Assembly (NCBI RefSeq): GCF_021290965.1
Contig: NZ_JAJOYT010000009.1
Coordinates: 1 to 64,000, forward strand
Direction: 5' to 3'
Origin: Rheinheimera faecalis
GTDB lineage: Bacteria; Pseudomonadota; Gammaproteobacteria; Enterobacterales; Alteromonadaceae
DNA length: 64,000 nt
Shown: piece after piece, positions 56,189 to 64,000 of the stretch
How the letters are laid out: every line of letters starts with the position of its first letter
Numbering within the stretch: the stretch's first letter is position 1
Program-made: the position numbers and the translations under genes
The notes under the pieces: model-generated
What the model saw: only the letters and a program-made list of their open reading frames with translations
Told to the model about the DNA's origin: nothing
The model's database searches: none

Positions 56189-57784
56189 CTACTTGATTTC
56201 AGGTGGTGTAGTAAAGCTGTGATAAGGCGCTGGCGAAGGGATAGTCCATTCCAGTCCTTCAGCGCCTTCCCATACCTGATCTGTAGCTTTTTCACCGCCT
56301 TTAATACATTTCACCACCAGCCAGACAAACAGCAGCTGAGATAAACCAAAGGCAAAACCACCTATGCTGATCAGTGCATTAAAGTCAGCAAATTGCAGAG
56401 CGTAATCCGGAATGCGTCGTGGCATACCTGCTAAGCCAACAAAATGCATAGGGAAAAACAGCACGTTGACGGAAATCAACGAACACCAGAAATGCCACTG
56501 ACCTAAAGTTTCGTCGTACATATGGCCTGTCCACTTTGGCAGCCAATAATACGCAGCCGCCATAATGGAGAAGATGGCCCCTGTAACTAACACATAGTGG
56601 AAATGCGCGACGACAAAGTAGGTATCGTGGTACTGGAAGTCAGCAGGCGTAATAGCCAGCATTAATCCAGAGAATCCCCCTATGGTGAAAAGCACGATAA
56701 AGGCCAGGGCAAACATCATAGGCACTTCAAAGGTCATAGCTCCTCGCCACATAGTGGCGACCCAGTTAAAGACTTTCACCCCAGTCGGCACCGCAATCAG
56801 CATGGTGCAGTACATAAAAAACAGTTCTGCAAACACCGGCATACCCGTAGTAAACATATGATGCGCCCAGACTAAAAAGGACAGCAGCGCAATACTGGAG
56901 GTGGCGTACACCATAGAGGCATAGCCAAACAAGGGTTTACGGGCAAAAGTAGGCACTATGCTCGAGACAATACCAAAGGCCGGTAAAATCATGATGTAGA
57001 CTTCAGGGTGCCCAAAAAACCAGAAAATATGCTGGAATAACACAGGGTCGCCGCCACCAGCTGCATCGAAGAAGCTGGTACCAAAGTACTTATCGGTCAG
57101 CACCATGGTCACAGCACCGGCCAGTACTGGCATGACAGCAATCAACAGGTAAGCCGTAATAAACCAGGTCCAGACAAACAATGGCATTTTCATATAGGTC
57201 ATGCCTGGAGCGCGCAGGTTCATAATGGTCACTATCACATTGATGGCGCCCATAATGGATGAAATACCCATGATATGAACTGAGAACACAAAAAGTGCTG
57301 TGCTGTCGCTGCTGTAGGTGGTGGAAAGTGGTGCGTAGAAAGTCCAGCCAAAGCCAGGGCCGCCGCCTTCCATAAACAAAGACGCCAGCAGGATGCTGAA
57401 AGCAAAAGGTAAAATCCAGAAGCTCCAGTTGTTCATCCGGGGTAAGGCCATATCCGGCGCCCCTATCATCATAGGCACCAGCCAGTTTGCCAGACCGGTA
57501 AAAGCCGGCATTACGGCGCCAAACACCATAATCAGGCCGTGCACTGTGGTCATCTGGTTAAAAAAGTCGGGTTGTACTATCTGTAAACCAGGCTGGAACA
57601 ACTCAGCCCGGATCACCATCGCCATAGCGCCACCGATAAAAAACATCGTCAGTGCAAATAGCAGGTATAAAGTGCCTATGTCTTTGTGGTTAGTGGTATA
57701 AAGCCAGCGTTTTAAGCCTTTAGCTGGCCCATGATGATGTTCATGCTCAGCATGAGCATGTGGATCTGTAGTAACAGTACTCAT
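56189..57784 (-). CDS. ctaD: cytochrome c oxidase subunit I (aa3 type)
   Basis: This is the catalytic subunit with heme a and the heme a3-CuB site. The 531-residue protein shows MTTVHGLIMVFG, the CuB/cross-linked Tyr motif WFFGHPEVYIMILP, and HDTYFVVAHFHYVL with the heme histidines. The N-terminus is histidine-rich (HAHAEHEHHHG), an uncommon tail that could bind metal. Confidence 0.97.
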   Translation of the reverse strand: MSTVTTDPHAHAEHEHHHGPAKGLKRWLYTTNHKDIGTLYLLFALTMFFIGGAMAMVIRAELFQPGLQIVQPDFFNQMTTVHGLIMVFGAVMPAFTGLANWLVPMMIGAPDMALPRMNNWSFWILPFAFSILLASLFMEGGGPGFGWTFYAPLSTTYSSDSTALFVFSVHIMGISSIMGAINVIVTIMNLRAPGMTYMKMPLFVWTWFITAYLLIAVMPVLAGAVTMVLTDKYFGTSFFDAAGGGDPVLFQHIFWFFGHPEVYIMILPAFGIVSSIVPTFARKPLFGYASMVYATSSIALLSFLVWAHHMFTTGMPVFAELFFMYCTMLIAVPTGVKVFNWVATMWRGAMTFEVPMMFALAFIVLFTIGGFSGLMLAITPADFQYHDTYFVVAHFHYVLVTGAIFSIMAAAYYWLPKWTGHMYDETLGQWHFWCSLISVNVLFFPMHFVGLAGMPRRIPDYALQFADFNALISIGGFAFGLSQLLFVWLVVKCIKGGEKATDQVWEGAEGLEWTIPSPAPYHSFTTPPEIK

Positions 57785-57793
57785 CTGCGCCCC

Positions 57794-58927
57794 CTAAGGT
57801 TTTTGTGCTTTGGCGATGTCGGCAGCTTGCACCACATCCCCTGTATTGTTATCCCAGGCATTGCGCTCGTAAGTCACTACAGCCGCAATTTCGCTTAATG
57901 TCAGTTGCTTAGCAAAAGCCTGCATAGCTGTGCCGGTTTTACCGTTCAGCACTATATCGATATGAGCAGGTAAATCTTCCAGCGCCATTTTGCTACCTTT
58001 AAGGGCTGGGAAAACTCCGGGAATACCCATGCCTGTGGGTTGATGGCAAGCAGCGCAATAACCCATATAGGTTTTTTCACCCAGGGCCATTAACTCTTCT
58101 TTGCTCATATTCATCGACAACAGCTTGAGTTCTTCAGCTTTGGCAGCAGCCTGAGTAGCGGCTTCCTGTGCTATCCATTGATCAAAATCGGCCTGATCTT
58201 TGGCTATAACCACCACAGGCATAAAACCATGGTCTTTACCACACAACTCGGCACACTGACCGCGGTAAATACCGGGATGATCGACTTTGGTCCAGGCTTC
58301 ATTGATAAAGCCAGGGTTTGCATCTTTTTTCACCGCAAAAGCCGGTACCCACCAGGAGTGGATCACATCATCTGAAGTGACTAAAAAGCGCACTTTTTTA
58401 CCTGTAGGGATCACCAAAGGTCTATCCACTTCTAACAGGTAGTTTTCGCCCTTTTTAAGTTTATTTTCGATTTGTTTACGGGGTGTGGCCAACAAAGAGT
58501 AATACTCTACTTTGTGGTCCATATATTTGTAGTGCCACTTCCATTGTGAGCCTGTGACCAGAACTGTCACGTCAGCTTCGGAGGTGTCTTCCATGGCTAT
58601 CAAGGTTTGGGTGGCGGGTATCGCCATTAAAATAAGAATAACAACAGGTAAAGCAGTCCAAAGCAGTTCTACTTTGGTGCTCTCATGAAATTGGGCTGGC
58701 GCGACGCCCTTCGACTTACGATGATGGATGATGGACCAAAACATCACCCCAAAAACCGCTACCCCTATTGCACAGCAAATGTAAAAAATCTTCATATGCA
58801 GGTCGTAAACCTGCTGACTGATTTCTGTAACCCCTTGAGTCATGTTCAAAGGCATTTCTGCAGACTGCGTCGAAAACGCAAGCAAAAAGGTTAGCAGCGA
58901 CCAACACAGATAACTGGTTCTCGCCAC
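57794..58927 (-). CDS. ctaC: cytochrome c oxidase subunit II with fused cytochrome c domain
   Basis: The subunit holds the CuA electron entry site: CAELCGKDHGFM carries its ligands. A C-terminal c-type heme domain has CAACH and a later Met, so this is a caa3-type fusion. I place the start at GTG 58927 (GGAG upstream, signal peptide directly following), giving 377 residues; an upstream frame to 59011 lacks a signal. Confidence 0.93.
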   Translation of the reverse strand: MARTSYLCWSLLTFLLAFSTQSAEMPLNMTQGVTEISQQVYDLHMKIFYICCAIGVAVFGVMFWSIIHHRKSKGVAPAQFHESTKVELLWTALPVVILILMAIPATQTLIAMEDTSEADVTVLVTGSQWKWHYKYMDHKVEYYSLLATPRKQIENKLKKGENYLLEVDRPLVIPTGKKVRFLVTSDDVIHSWWVPAFAVKKDANPGFINEAWTKVDHPGIYRGQCAELCGKDHGFMPVVVIAKDQADFDQWIAQEAATQAAAKAEELKLLSMNMSKEELMALGEKTYMGYCAACHQPTGMGIPGVFPALKGSKMALEDLPAHIDIVLNGKTGTAMQAFAKQLTLSEIAAVVTYERNAWDNNTGDVVQAADIAKAQKP

Positions 58928-59198
58928 GTGACTTCTCCTCTGTCTTTGCACAAAGCAAATTGCAGATTTAAAGACACACACCCTACTTCGTCTTTGGTCC
59001 GCAACCGCCATTATTATTATTGTCCCGATTTAACTTGCAAAAATCGGTGCACTGATTTGTATATTTTGTTATCAGTTGCATCTAACAATTAGTCAAGGAA
59101 CAGACAGAAGTAAACCCGAAAAATGAAAAAGCACCGATAAAACCAAATGGTCGTACCAGTGCTTCATGTATTACAAACTATTGAGTCAGGTAGATTTT

Positions 59199-59828
59199 TT
59201 ACCAGCTGCTAGTGCGGATCACACCAACGGCGAGGCCTTCAATGGCAAAATGCTGTTGGCTTAAGTCCACCTTAATCACGTCAAAATCGCCGTTTTCCGG
59301 ATGCAGGTAAACCATCTGACCTTCACGGCGAAAACGCTTTACCGTCACTTCATCTTCAACTCTGGCCACCACAATCTGACCCTGACGGGCTTCTGTAGTT
59401 TTATGCACAGCCAATAAGTCACCATCCAGAATACCAATGTCTTTCATACTCATGCCCTGCACTTTTAATAAAAAGTCGGCATTAGGTTTAAACAAACTGG
59501 CATCGAGCTGGTAACGCTGTTGAATATGTTCTGCTGCCAGAATAGGCTGGCCAGCAGCGACTTTGCCAATCAGCGGTAAACCCGGCTCTTCCTCTTCAAC
59601 ATCATTGGCAGCTTCATCTTCAACCAAACGGATGCCACGGGAGGTGCCCGGCATCATTTCAATAAAACCTTTTTTCGCCAGCGCTTTTAAATGCTCTTCA
59701 GCAGCGTTGGCTGACTTAAATCCCAGCTGAGTGGCAATTTCAGCACGGGTCGGTGGCATACCTGAAGCGGCCTGATAATCTTTAAGCAATTGCAAAATTT
59801 CGGCTTGTCGTGGTGTTAATGGACGCAT
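59199..59828 (-). CDS. lexA: LexA repressor
   Basis: LexA represses SOS genes and self-cleaves with RecA. The 209-residue protein has an N-terminal winged helix ([23 protein letters not shown]), the cleavage site Ala-Gly in KVAAGQP, and the Ser/Lys dyad in GMSMKDIGI and [14 protein letters not shown]. It is divergent from plsB, as in E. coli, and two SOS boxes precede it. Confidence 0.96.
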   Translation of the reverse strand: MRPLTPRQAEILQLLKDYQAASGMPPTRAEIATQLGFKSANAAEEHLKALAKKGFIEMMPGTSRGIRLVEDEAANDVEEEEPGLPLIGKVAAGQPILAAEHIQQRYQLDASLFKPNADFLLKVQGMSMKDIGILDGDLLAVHKTTEARQGQIVVARVEDEVTVKRFRREGQMVYLHPENGDFDVIKVDLSQQHFAIEGLAVGVIRTSSW

Positions 59829-59832
59829 AATG

Positions 59833-59870
59833 CTGAATACCTATACAGTGGATACTGTGAGTATATACAG
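59833..59870. promoter_or_regulatory. two tandem SOS (LexA) boxes
   Basis: Box 1 is CTG-N10-CAG at 59833-59848; box 2 is CTGT-N8-ACAG at 59855-59870. They start 22 bp apart, much like the pair at E. coli lexA. Box 1 begins five bases from the lexA start codon. Confidence 0.8.
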
Positions 59871-59959
59871 CCTTTTATCATCTGCCAAGTCATCAGCACA
59901 ATTTTGCTGGTAAGACCTTCCATGCTATTCTAACGGCTGTTTATAAGTACGGATTTGAT

Positions 59960-62398
59960 ATGTTAAAACCAATGACATGGTTAGCAAAGCTGCTGTATTG
60001 GCCACTTAAACCTTTGGTCAGATGTAAGATAGTGCCAGAACCTGTAGCGGAAAATCTGGCATTGGACCCCAAGCAGCCAGTGTTCTATATCAGCAGAACA
60101 GCCTCTTCAAGCGATTTAGCCACTTTAGCCCGCGTCTGTCACAAGCTGGGCCTGCCAGATCCTATGGATCCGGTGCAACTGGGCAACACCACCTTATCCC
60201 GTACTATTTTTCTTGAGCAACCTCGTGTGCTTTGGGGCAGTCGGGCTTCCACCGATGCTTTGCAACAGGGTTTAGCCTTATTGCAGGCGCATCAACGGGA
60301 TCCAAACTTCTCAGCTCAACTTATTCCAGTTTCAGTGCTGTGGGGCCGGGCTCCGGGTAAAGAAGACAGCGTAAAGTCGATGCTGGGCGAATCCGAATCT
60401 CCAAGCTGGCTGGCTAAGCTGTTTATTGTGTTGATTTCAGGTCGTCATACCCTGGTGCGTTTCAGTAAAGCTGTCTCTGTGCGTCAGATTATTGAAAATG
60501 CCACAGTCAACGAAGACACAGCCCATAAATTATTGCGGGTGGCGCGTTTCCATTTTTATCGCCAACGTTTGGCTGCAACTGGCCCGAAATTACCGGACAG
60601 AGCTGCCTTGTTTAACTCCTTACTGGCTTCAGATGCATTAAAAAAAGCAATTGAAGAAGAAGCCCAGTCTAAAAAAATCAGCATCAGAGAAGCCCGTGCT
60701 GAAGCCTTAAAGTTGCTGGAAGAAATTGCGGCAGATTATCGCGAATCTACCTTAAGAGTGGGCGATCGTTTCCTTGGCTGGTTATGGAAAAAGCTGTATT
60801 CAGGCTTAAAAATTAATAATGGCCAGGTGCTGACTGATTTAGTGCAAAAAGGCCATGAGATTGTTTATGTGCCCTGCCATCGCAGTCATATGGATTATCT
60901 GCTGTTAAGTTACGTCATCTACCATCAGGGTTTAGCTCCACCTCATATAGCTGCCGGTATTAACCTGAATTTCTGGCCTGTTGGTACTTTTTTCCGCCGT
61001 GGTGGTGCCTTTTTTATCCGCCGTAGTTTCAGCGGTGAAAAGCTGTACTCAGCCGTATTTCGTGAATACTTAAGCCAGCTATTCAGCAAAGGTTATCCGG
61101 TGAAGTATTACTCCGAAGGGGGTCGTAGCCGCACAGGCCGTTTATTGCAGCCAAAAACCGGTATGCTGGCGATGACGGTGCAAGCTGTATTGCGTGGTAT
61201 AGACAGACCTATCAGTTTAGTGCCTGTTTACTTAGGCTATGAGCATGTGATGGAGGTCAACACCTATCTGACTGAACTCAAAGGCTCCAGCAAGAAAAAA
61301 GAATCTATAGGGGGCGTTTTCAGCGCTGCCCGTAAGCTACGGGATTATGGCTATGGGTATGTCAATTTTGGTCAGCCTATTTCGCTGAATGCTTTTTTAA
61401 ACCAGCAAGCTCCTGACTGGCGCGCATCGATAGAAACAGCAGACACACAAAAACCTGCCTGGTTAAACCCAGCGGTAGCCACACTGGCAACAGAAATCAT
61501 GCAGCGAATTAATCAGGCAGCAGCGCTGAACAGTATCAACCTGATCGCCACCTGTTTACTGGCAACACGTCAGCATTCACTGACACGGCAGGAGCTCACT
61601 ACTCAGCTGGAGTTTTACCGCAACTTACAACACTATGCGCCTTATCATCCCGGTGTGACTTTGCCTGAAGGTTCCGTCAGTCAGTGGATTGACCATGCCA
61701 TCAACCTGAAGAAAGTCGAAGTATCACAAGACAGTTTTGGTCAAATTATTCAGCTGACGCCTGAAAATGCGATTTTATTGAGTTACTACCGCAATAACGT
61801 CTGCCATTTGTTTATGTTGCCCGCTATTTTGGCGACGGCTTTATTGCAGCATCCAGGTTTAACTAAAGTGCAGTTGGTGAATATTTGTCAGCTACTGCAA
61901 CCTCTGTTACAACATGAATTGTTTTTACAGCTGGAGCATTTTAACGACTACATAAGCCAAGTGCTGGAGCAGTTGCAAAAACACCAGTTAATCGAAGCTC
62001 AAGGCCAGTCTTTACAAGCAGCGCCAGTGCAACAGGCAGGTCATTTTATGCTGGAGCTGCTGGCACACAACGCGCAGGATGTATTACAACGTTATGCCGT
62101 GGTGCTGAACTTACTGCAACTGCACAGCCCCTTGACCCGCGCCGATCTTGAGCAACAAAGTCATGAACTGGCGCAACGTTTAAGCACTTTGCATGGCATC
62201 AGCTCCCCTGAATACCATGACAAGCAGCTGTTTGCGACCTTAATCAATGCACTTCGCGAAGCTGGTTATTGCACAAGCAACGACCAAAATGAGTTGGAAG
62301 CCACAGCTATTCTGTTACCACTACAGCAAACAGTAAACGGCTTATTAAGAGCTGATGTGCTGCAGACGGTGCTTAGCATAGTGAAAAAGAAAGTCTGA
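59960..62398 (+). CDS. plsB: glycerol-3-phosphate O-acyltransferase
   Basis: PlsB makes 1-acyl-glycerol-3-phosphate, the first step of phospholipid synthesis, at the inner membrane. The 812-residue protein has the acyltransferase motif HRSHMD (HX4D) in block 1, then GAFFIRRSF, SEGGRSRTGR and VPVYLGYE as blocks 2-4. E. coli PlsB has 807 residues and is likewise next to lexA. Confidence 0.96.
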   Translation: MLKPMTWLAKLLYWPLKPLVRCKIVPEPVAENLALDPKQPVFYISRTASSSDLATLARVCHKLGLPDPMDPVQLGNTTLSRTIFLEQPRVLWGSRASTDALQQGLALLQAHQRDPNFSAQLIPVSVLWGRAPGKEDSVKSMLGESESPSWLAKLFIVLISGRHTLVRFSKAVSVRQIIENATVNEDTAHKLLRVARFHFYRQRLAATGPKLPDRAALFNSLLASDALKKAIEEEAQSKKISIREARAEALKLLEEIAADYRESTLRVGDRFLGWLWKKLYSGLKINNGQVLTDLVQKGHEIVYVPCHRSHMDYLLLSYVIYHQGLAPPHIAAGINLNFWPVGTFFRRGGAFFIRRSFSGEKLYSAVFREYLSQLFSKGYPVKYYSEGGRSRTGRLLQPKTGMLAMTVQAVLRGIDRPISLVPVYLGYEHVMEVNTYLTELKGSSKKKESIGGVFSAARKLRDYGYGYVNFGQPISLNAFLNQQAPDWRASIETADTQKPAWLNPAVATLATEIMQRINQAAALNSINLIATCLLATRQHSLTRQELTTQLEFYRNLQHYAPYHPGVTLPEGSVSQWIDHAINLKKVEVSQDSFGQIIQLTPENAILLSYYRNNVCHLFMLPAILATALLQHPGLTKVQLVNICQLLQPLLQHELFLQLEHFNDYISQVLEQLQKHQLIEAQGQSLQAAPVQQAGHFMLELLAHNAQDVLQRYAVVLNLLQLHSPLTRADLEQQSHELAQRLSTLHGISSPEYHDKQLFATLINALREAGYCTSNDQNELEATAILLPLQQTVNGLLRADVLQTVLSIVKKKV

Positions 62399-62417
62399 AA
62401 AACGGCTGTTTTTCCCA

Positions 62418-62447
62418 CAAAAAAACCACCTTCAGGTGGTTTTTTTA
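62418..62447. terminator. bidirectional terminator between plsB and tesB
   Basis: AACCACC and GGTGGTT pair around TTCA, with A-run before and T-run after. Confidence 0.9.
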
Positions 62448-62463
62448 TTCATGCGCCGAAAAA

Positions 62464-63333
62464 TCAGCGGGCTTTGTCGTAACTACGGATCACGCCTTCC
62501 TGCATAGTAGAGGCAACCAACACACCTTCACGGTTAAAGAACTGACCACGGACCAGACCACGGGCGCCTGATGCACTTGGGCTGTCTACTGCATAAAGCA
62601 GCCAGTCGTCAAAACGGAAATCATGATGGAACCACATGGCGTGGTCTATAGTAGCGACTTGCATATTAGGCGCCATAAAAGACTTACCGTGGGGCTGCAA
62701 AGCGGTTGGCAGGAAATTAAAATCCGACGCATAAGCAAGCAAGTATTTATGCACCCGCAAATCATCCGGCATTACGCCATTGGCTTTAAACCAGACATAA
62801 CGTTTAGCCTGACTGATCTGTGGGTTAAAGGGATTATGGAAAGCGACAGGCCGCATTTCTATTGGTTTTTCACAGATAAATTTACTGCGCAAAGACTCAG
62901 GAATTAAATGGGCATGCTCGCGATAAAACTCCAGATCAGAGACTAAATCTTCTGGTGCAGGCACACGGGGCATCAGTTCCTGATGCTCAAAACCTTGCTC
63001 TTCCGCCTGAAAGGAAGCCGTCATATAAAAGATAGGTTTACCGAACTGGATAGCACTGACACGTCTGGTACTAAAGCTTTTGCCGTCACGAATATTTTCG
63101 ACTTCGTACACTATAGGCTTACTGGCATCACCAGGACGTAAAAAGTAGGAGTGGAACGAATGCACCTTACGGTCGGCTTCCACTGTTTCTTTGCAGGCTG
63201 ATAGCGCCTGCCCCATAACCTGACCACCAAACACAGCTTTAAAACCGAGATCCTGACTCTGACCCCGGTATAAACCTTGTTCTATAGTTTCAAGCTTTAA
63301 CAATGAAAGTAAGTCGGCCAATACCTGACTCAT
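62464..63333 (-). CDS. tesB: acyl-CoA thioesterase II
   Basis: TesB hydrolyses medium to long acyl-CoA in the cytoplasm. The 289-residue double-hotdog protein has [23 protein letters not shown] and [21 protein letters not shown]; the active-site Asp is in the last block. E. coli TesB has 286 residues. Confidence 0.94.
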   Translation of the reverse strand: MSQVLADLLSLLKLETIEQGLYRGQSQDLGFKAVFGGQVMGQALSACKETVEADRKVHSFHSYFLRPGDASKPIVYEVENIRDGKSFSTRRVSAIQFGKPIFYMTASFQAEEQGFEHQELMPRVPAPEDLVSDLEFYREHAHLIPESLRSKFICEKPIEMRPVAFHNPFNPQISQAKRYVWFKANGVMPDDLRVHKYLLAYASDFNFLPTALQPHGKSFMAPNMQVATIDHAMWFHHDFRFDDWLLYAVDSPSASGARGLVRGQFFNREGVLVASTMQEGVIRSYDKAR

Positions 63334-63401
63334 GCTGAACTCCTCATCACCAGAATTCAGTCTATTGTGCCGGAACTTTCCTGCCTCTGCAAAAATCCTA
63401 C

Positions 63402-63701
63402 TTAACGCCAGTCTGAACCAACACCACGAGCGCTGGTGGAATTAATGTTGTCCATTGCTTTTCTGGCCACTTCACGTTCTTCTGCCAGCTGACCTTTAGT
63501 GCGGCAACGACGTTCTTTTAGGTTAGAACCTGTCACTTTTACTCGTTGGCAAATAATTGTATCTTTATCATTAACTGCAGCCACTTGAGCCGGTTGATTA
63601 GTTTCAGCTACAGGAGCCTTAGTTTGTTGTTCAGGTGTAGTGCTGCTGCATGCAGCCACAGTCATACTTAACAGGCCAGCAATCAATAGTTTAGTGTACA
63701 T
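63402..63701 (-). CDS. small lipoprotein of unknown function
   Basis: The 99-residue precursor has a lipobox VAAC (Cys18), a Thr/Ala/Pro/Gln-rich linker (about 19-45) and a C-terminal domain with two cysteines: [16 protein letters not shown]. The [12 protein letters not shown] pattern recurs in small proteins of Alteromonadales, as I recall. The two cysteines may pair as a disulfide. It is monocistronic. Confidence 0.75.
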   Translation of the reverse strand: MYTKLLIAGLLSMTVAACSSTTPEQQTKAPVAETNQPAQVAAVNDKDTIICQRVKVTGSNLKERRCRTKGQLAEEREVARKAMDNINSTSARGVGSDWR

Positions 63702-63829
63702 ATAATATCCTTTTGTTATGTCTCGAAAAGTAGAATATCTGGCAAGCTAAATCGGAGCAAGAAAAAAAACCATAGCAAACAGATGTTTTTTTGTTCTTAA
63801 ATGTAAATTAATGTAACGCAGGTGTAATT

Positions 63830-64000
63830 ATGAGGTATTGGCTTTTTAAAACCGAACCTGAGGAATGCAGTATCGATGACTTTGCTAAAGCCCCGGATAA
63901 AGCCATCGTCTGGGAAGGTGTGCGTAACTACCAGGCACGTAACTTTTTACGGGATCAGGTGAAAACTGGTGATCTGGTGTTTATTTACCATTCCAGCTGC
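63830..64000 (+). CDS. EVE-domain protein (5' part, cut by the window end)
   Basis: The first 57 residues, MRYWLFKTEPEECSIDDF followed by VWEGVRNYQARNFLRDQVKTGDLVFIYHSS, are the start of an EVE (PUA-like) domain. The WEGVRNYQARN block forms the base-binding pocket in the family. EVE proteins bind modified bases in nucleic acids, though the role of these stand-alone forms is not settled. The gene continues past the window. Confidence 0.88.
   Translation, partial: MRYWLFKTEPEECSIDDFAKAPDKAIVWEGVRNYQARNFLRDQVKTGDLVFIYHSSC

Noticed and set aside
59138-59175. Possible lexA terminator (AAGCAC/GTGCTT)
   Set aside because: Six-base stem with a very long loop; not convincing.

Overview
The window looks like chromosome of a gammaproteobacterium of the Alteromonadales type, most like Rheinheimera/Alishewanella. 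This is inferred from gene content, moderate GC and family resemblance; no database search was run. Nearly all genes are core genes in operons that keep recognisable E. coli synteny. I see no prophage, insertion sequence, CRISPR array, tRNA or rRNA gene inside the window, but the left edge carries what looks like an rRNA P1 promoter firing leftward out of it, as expected for an rrn operon next to murI.

Layout. 1-6.2 kb: rrn-type promoter, membrane-anchored RRM protein, murI, trmA, fabR facing a fatty acid desaturase across a FabR-type palindrome, sthA. 6.2-9.4 kb: hemE, a gene-free 630 bp stretch (candidate small RNA followed by a 147-bp tandem array of terminator-like hairpins), nudC, rsd. 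9.4-14.4 kb: fkpA, a WD40 lipoprotein, slyX, yheV, yheS (ABC-F), a TIGR02444-like gene, and a tiny membrane protein behind an FNR-type box. 14.4-17.3 kb is the most accessory-looking part: a double-glycine-leader bacteriocin-like peptide with a small membrane-protein partner, then a GMC dehydrogenase with a Tat-signal subunit. 17.3-20.8 kb: yheT, yheU, cysQ, nudE, yrfG. 20.7-32 kb: a complete type II secretion operon, gspC to gspN, on the minus strand. 32-35.2 kb: hslR, hslO, pckA. 35.2-42.2 kb: envZ/ompR, a small lipoprotein, greB, an aldehyde dehydrogenase, tex. 42.2-50.5 kb: a SprA-related putative metalloprotease with a small partner, bioH, gntX, an M14 peptidase, nfuA, a polysaccharide deacetylase and an exported nucleosidase-like protein. 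50.6-59 kb: the aa3-type cytochrome c oxidase cluster with its heme A and copper assembly genes. 59.2-64 kb: lexA with two SOS boxes, plsB, tesB, a small lipoprotein and the start of an EVE-domain gene cut by the window end.

How the parts fit. The gsp genes encode the inner-membrane platform, ATPase, pseudopilins and secretin that secrete folded proteins; the prepilin peptidase GspO is not here and must lie elsewhere. The cox cluster holds structural subunits I, II and III plus Cox11, SURF1, CtaA, CyoE, SCO and an uncharacterised CxxxC protein that looks SCO-like. fabR, the desaturase and plsB all concern membrane lipid composition.

Best leads for something new are the candidate small RNA and hairpin array at 7.4-7.9 kb, the bacteriocin-like pair at 14.4-15.0 kb, the SCO-like protein at 53.1-53.6 kb and the palindromic element at 54.35-54.48 kb.
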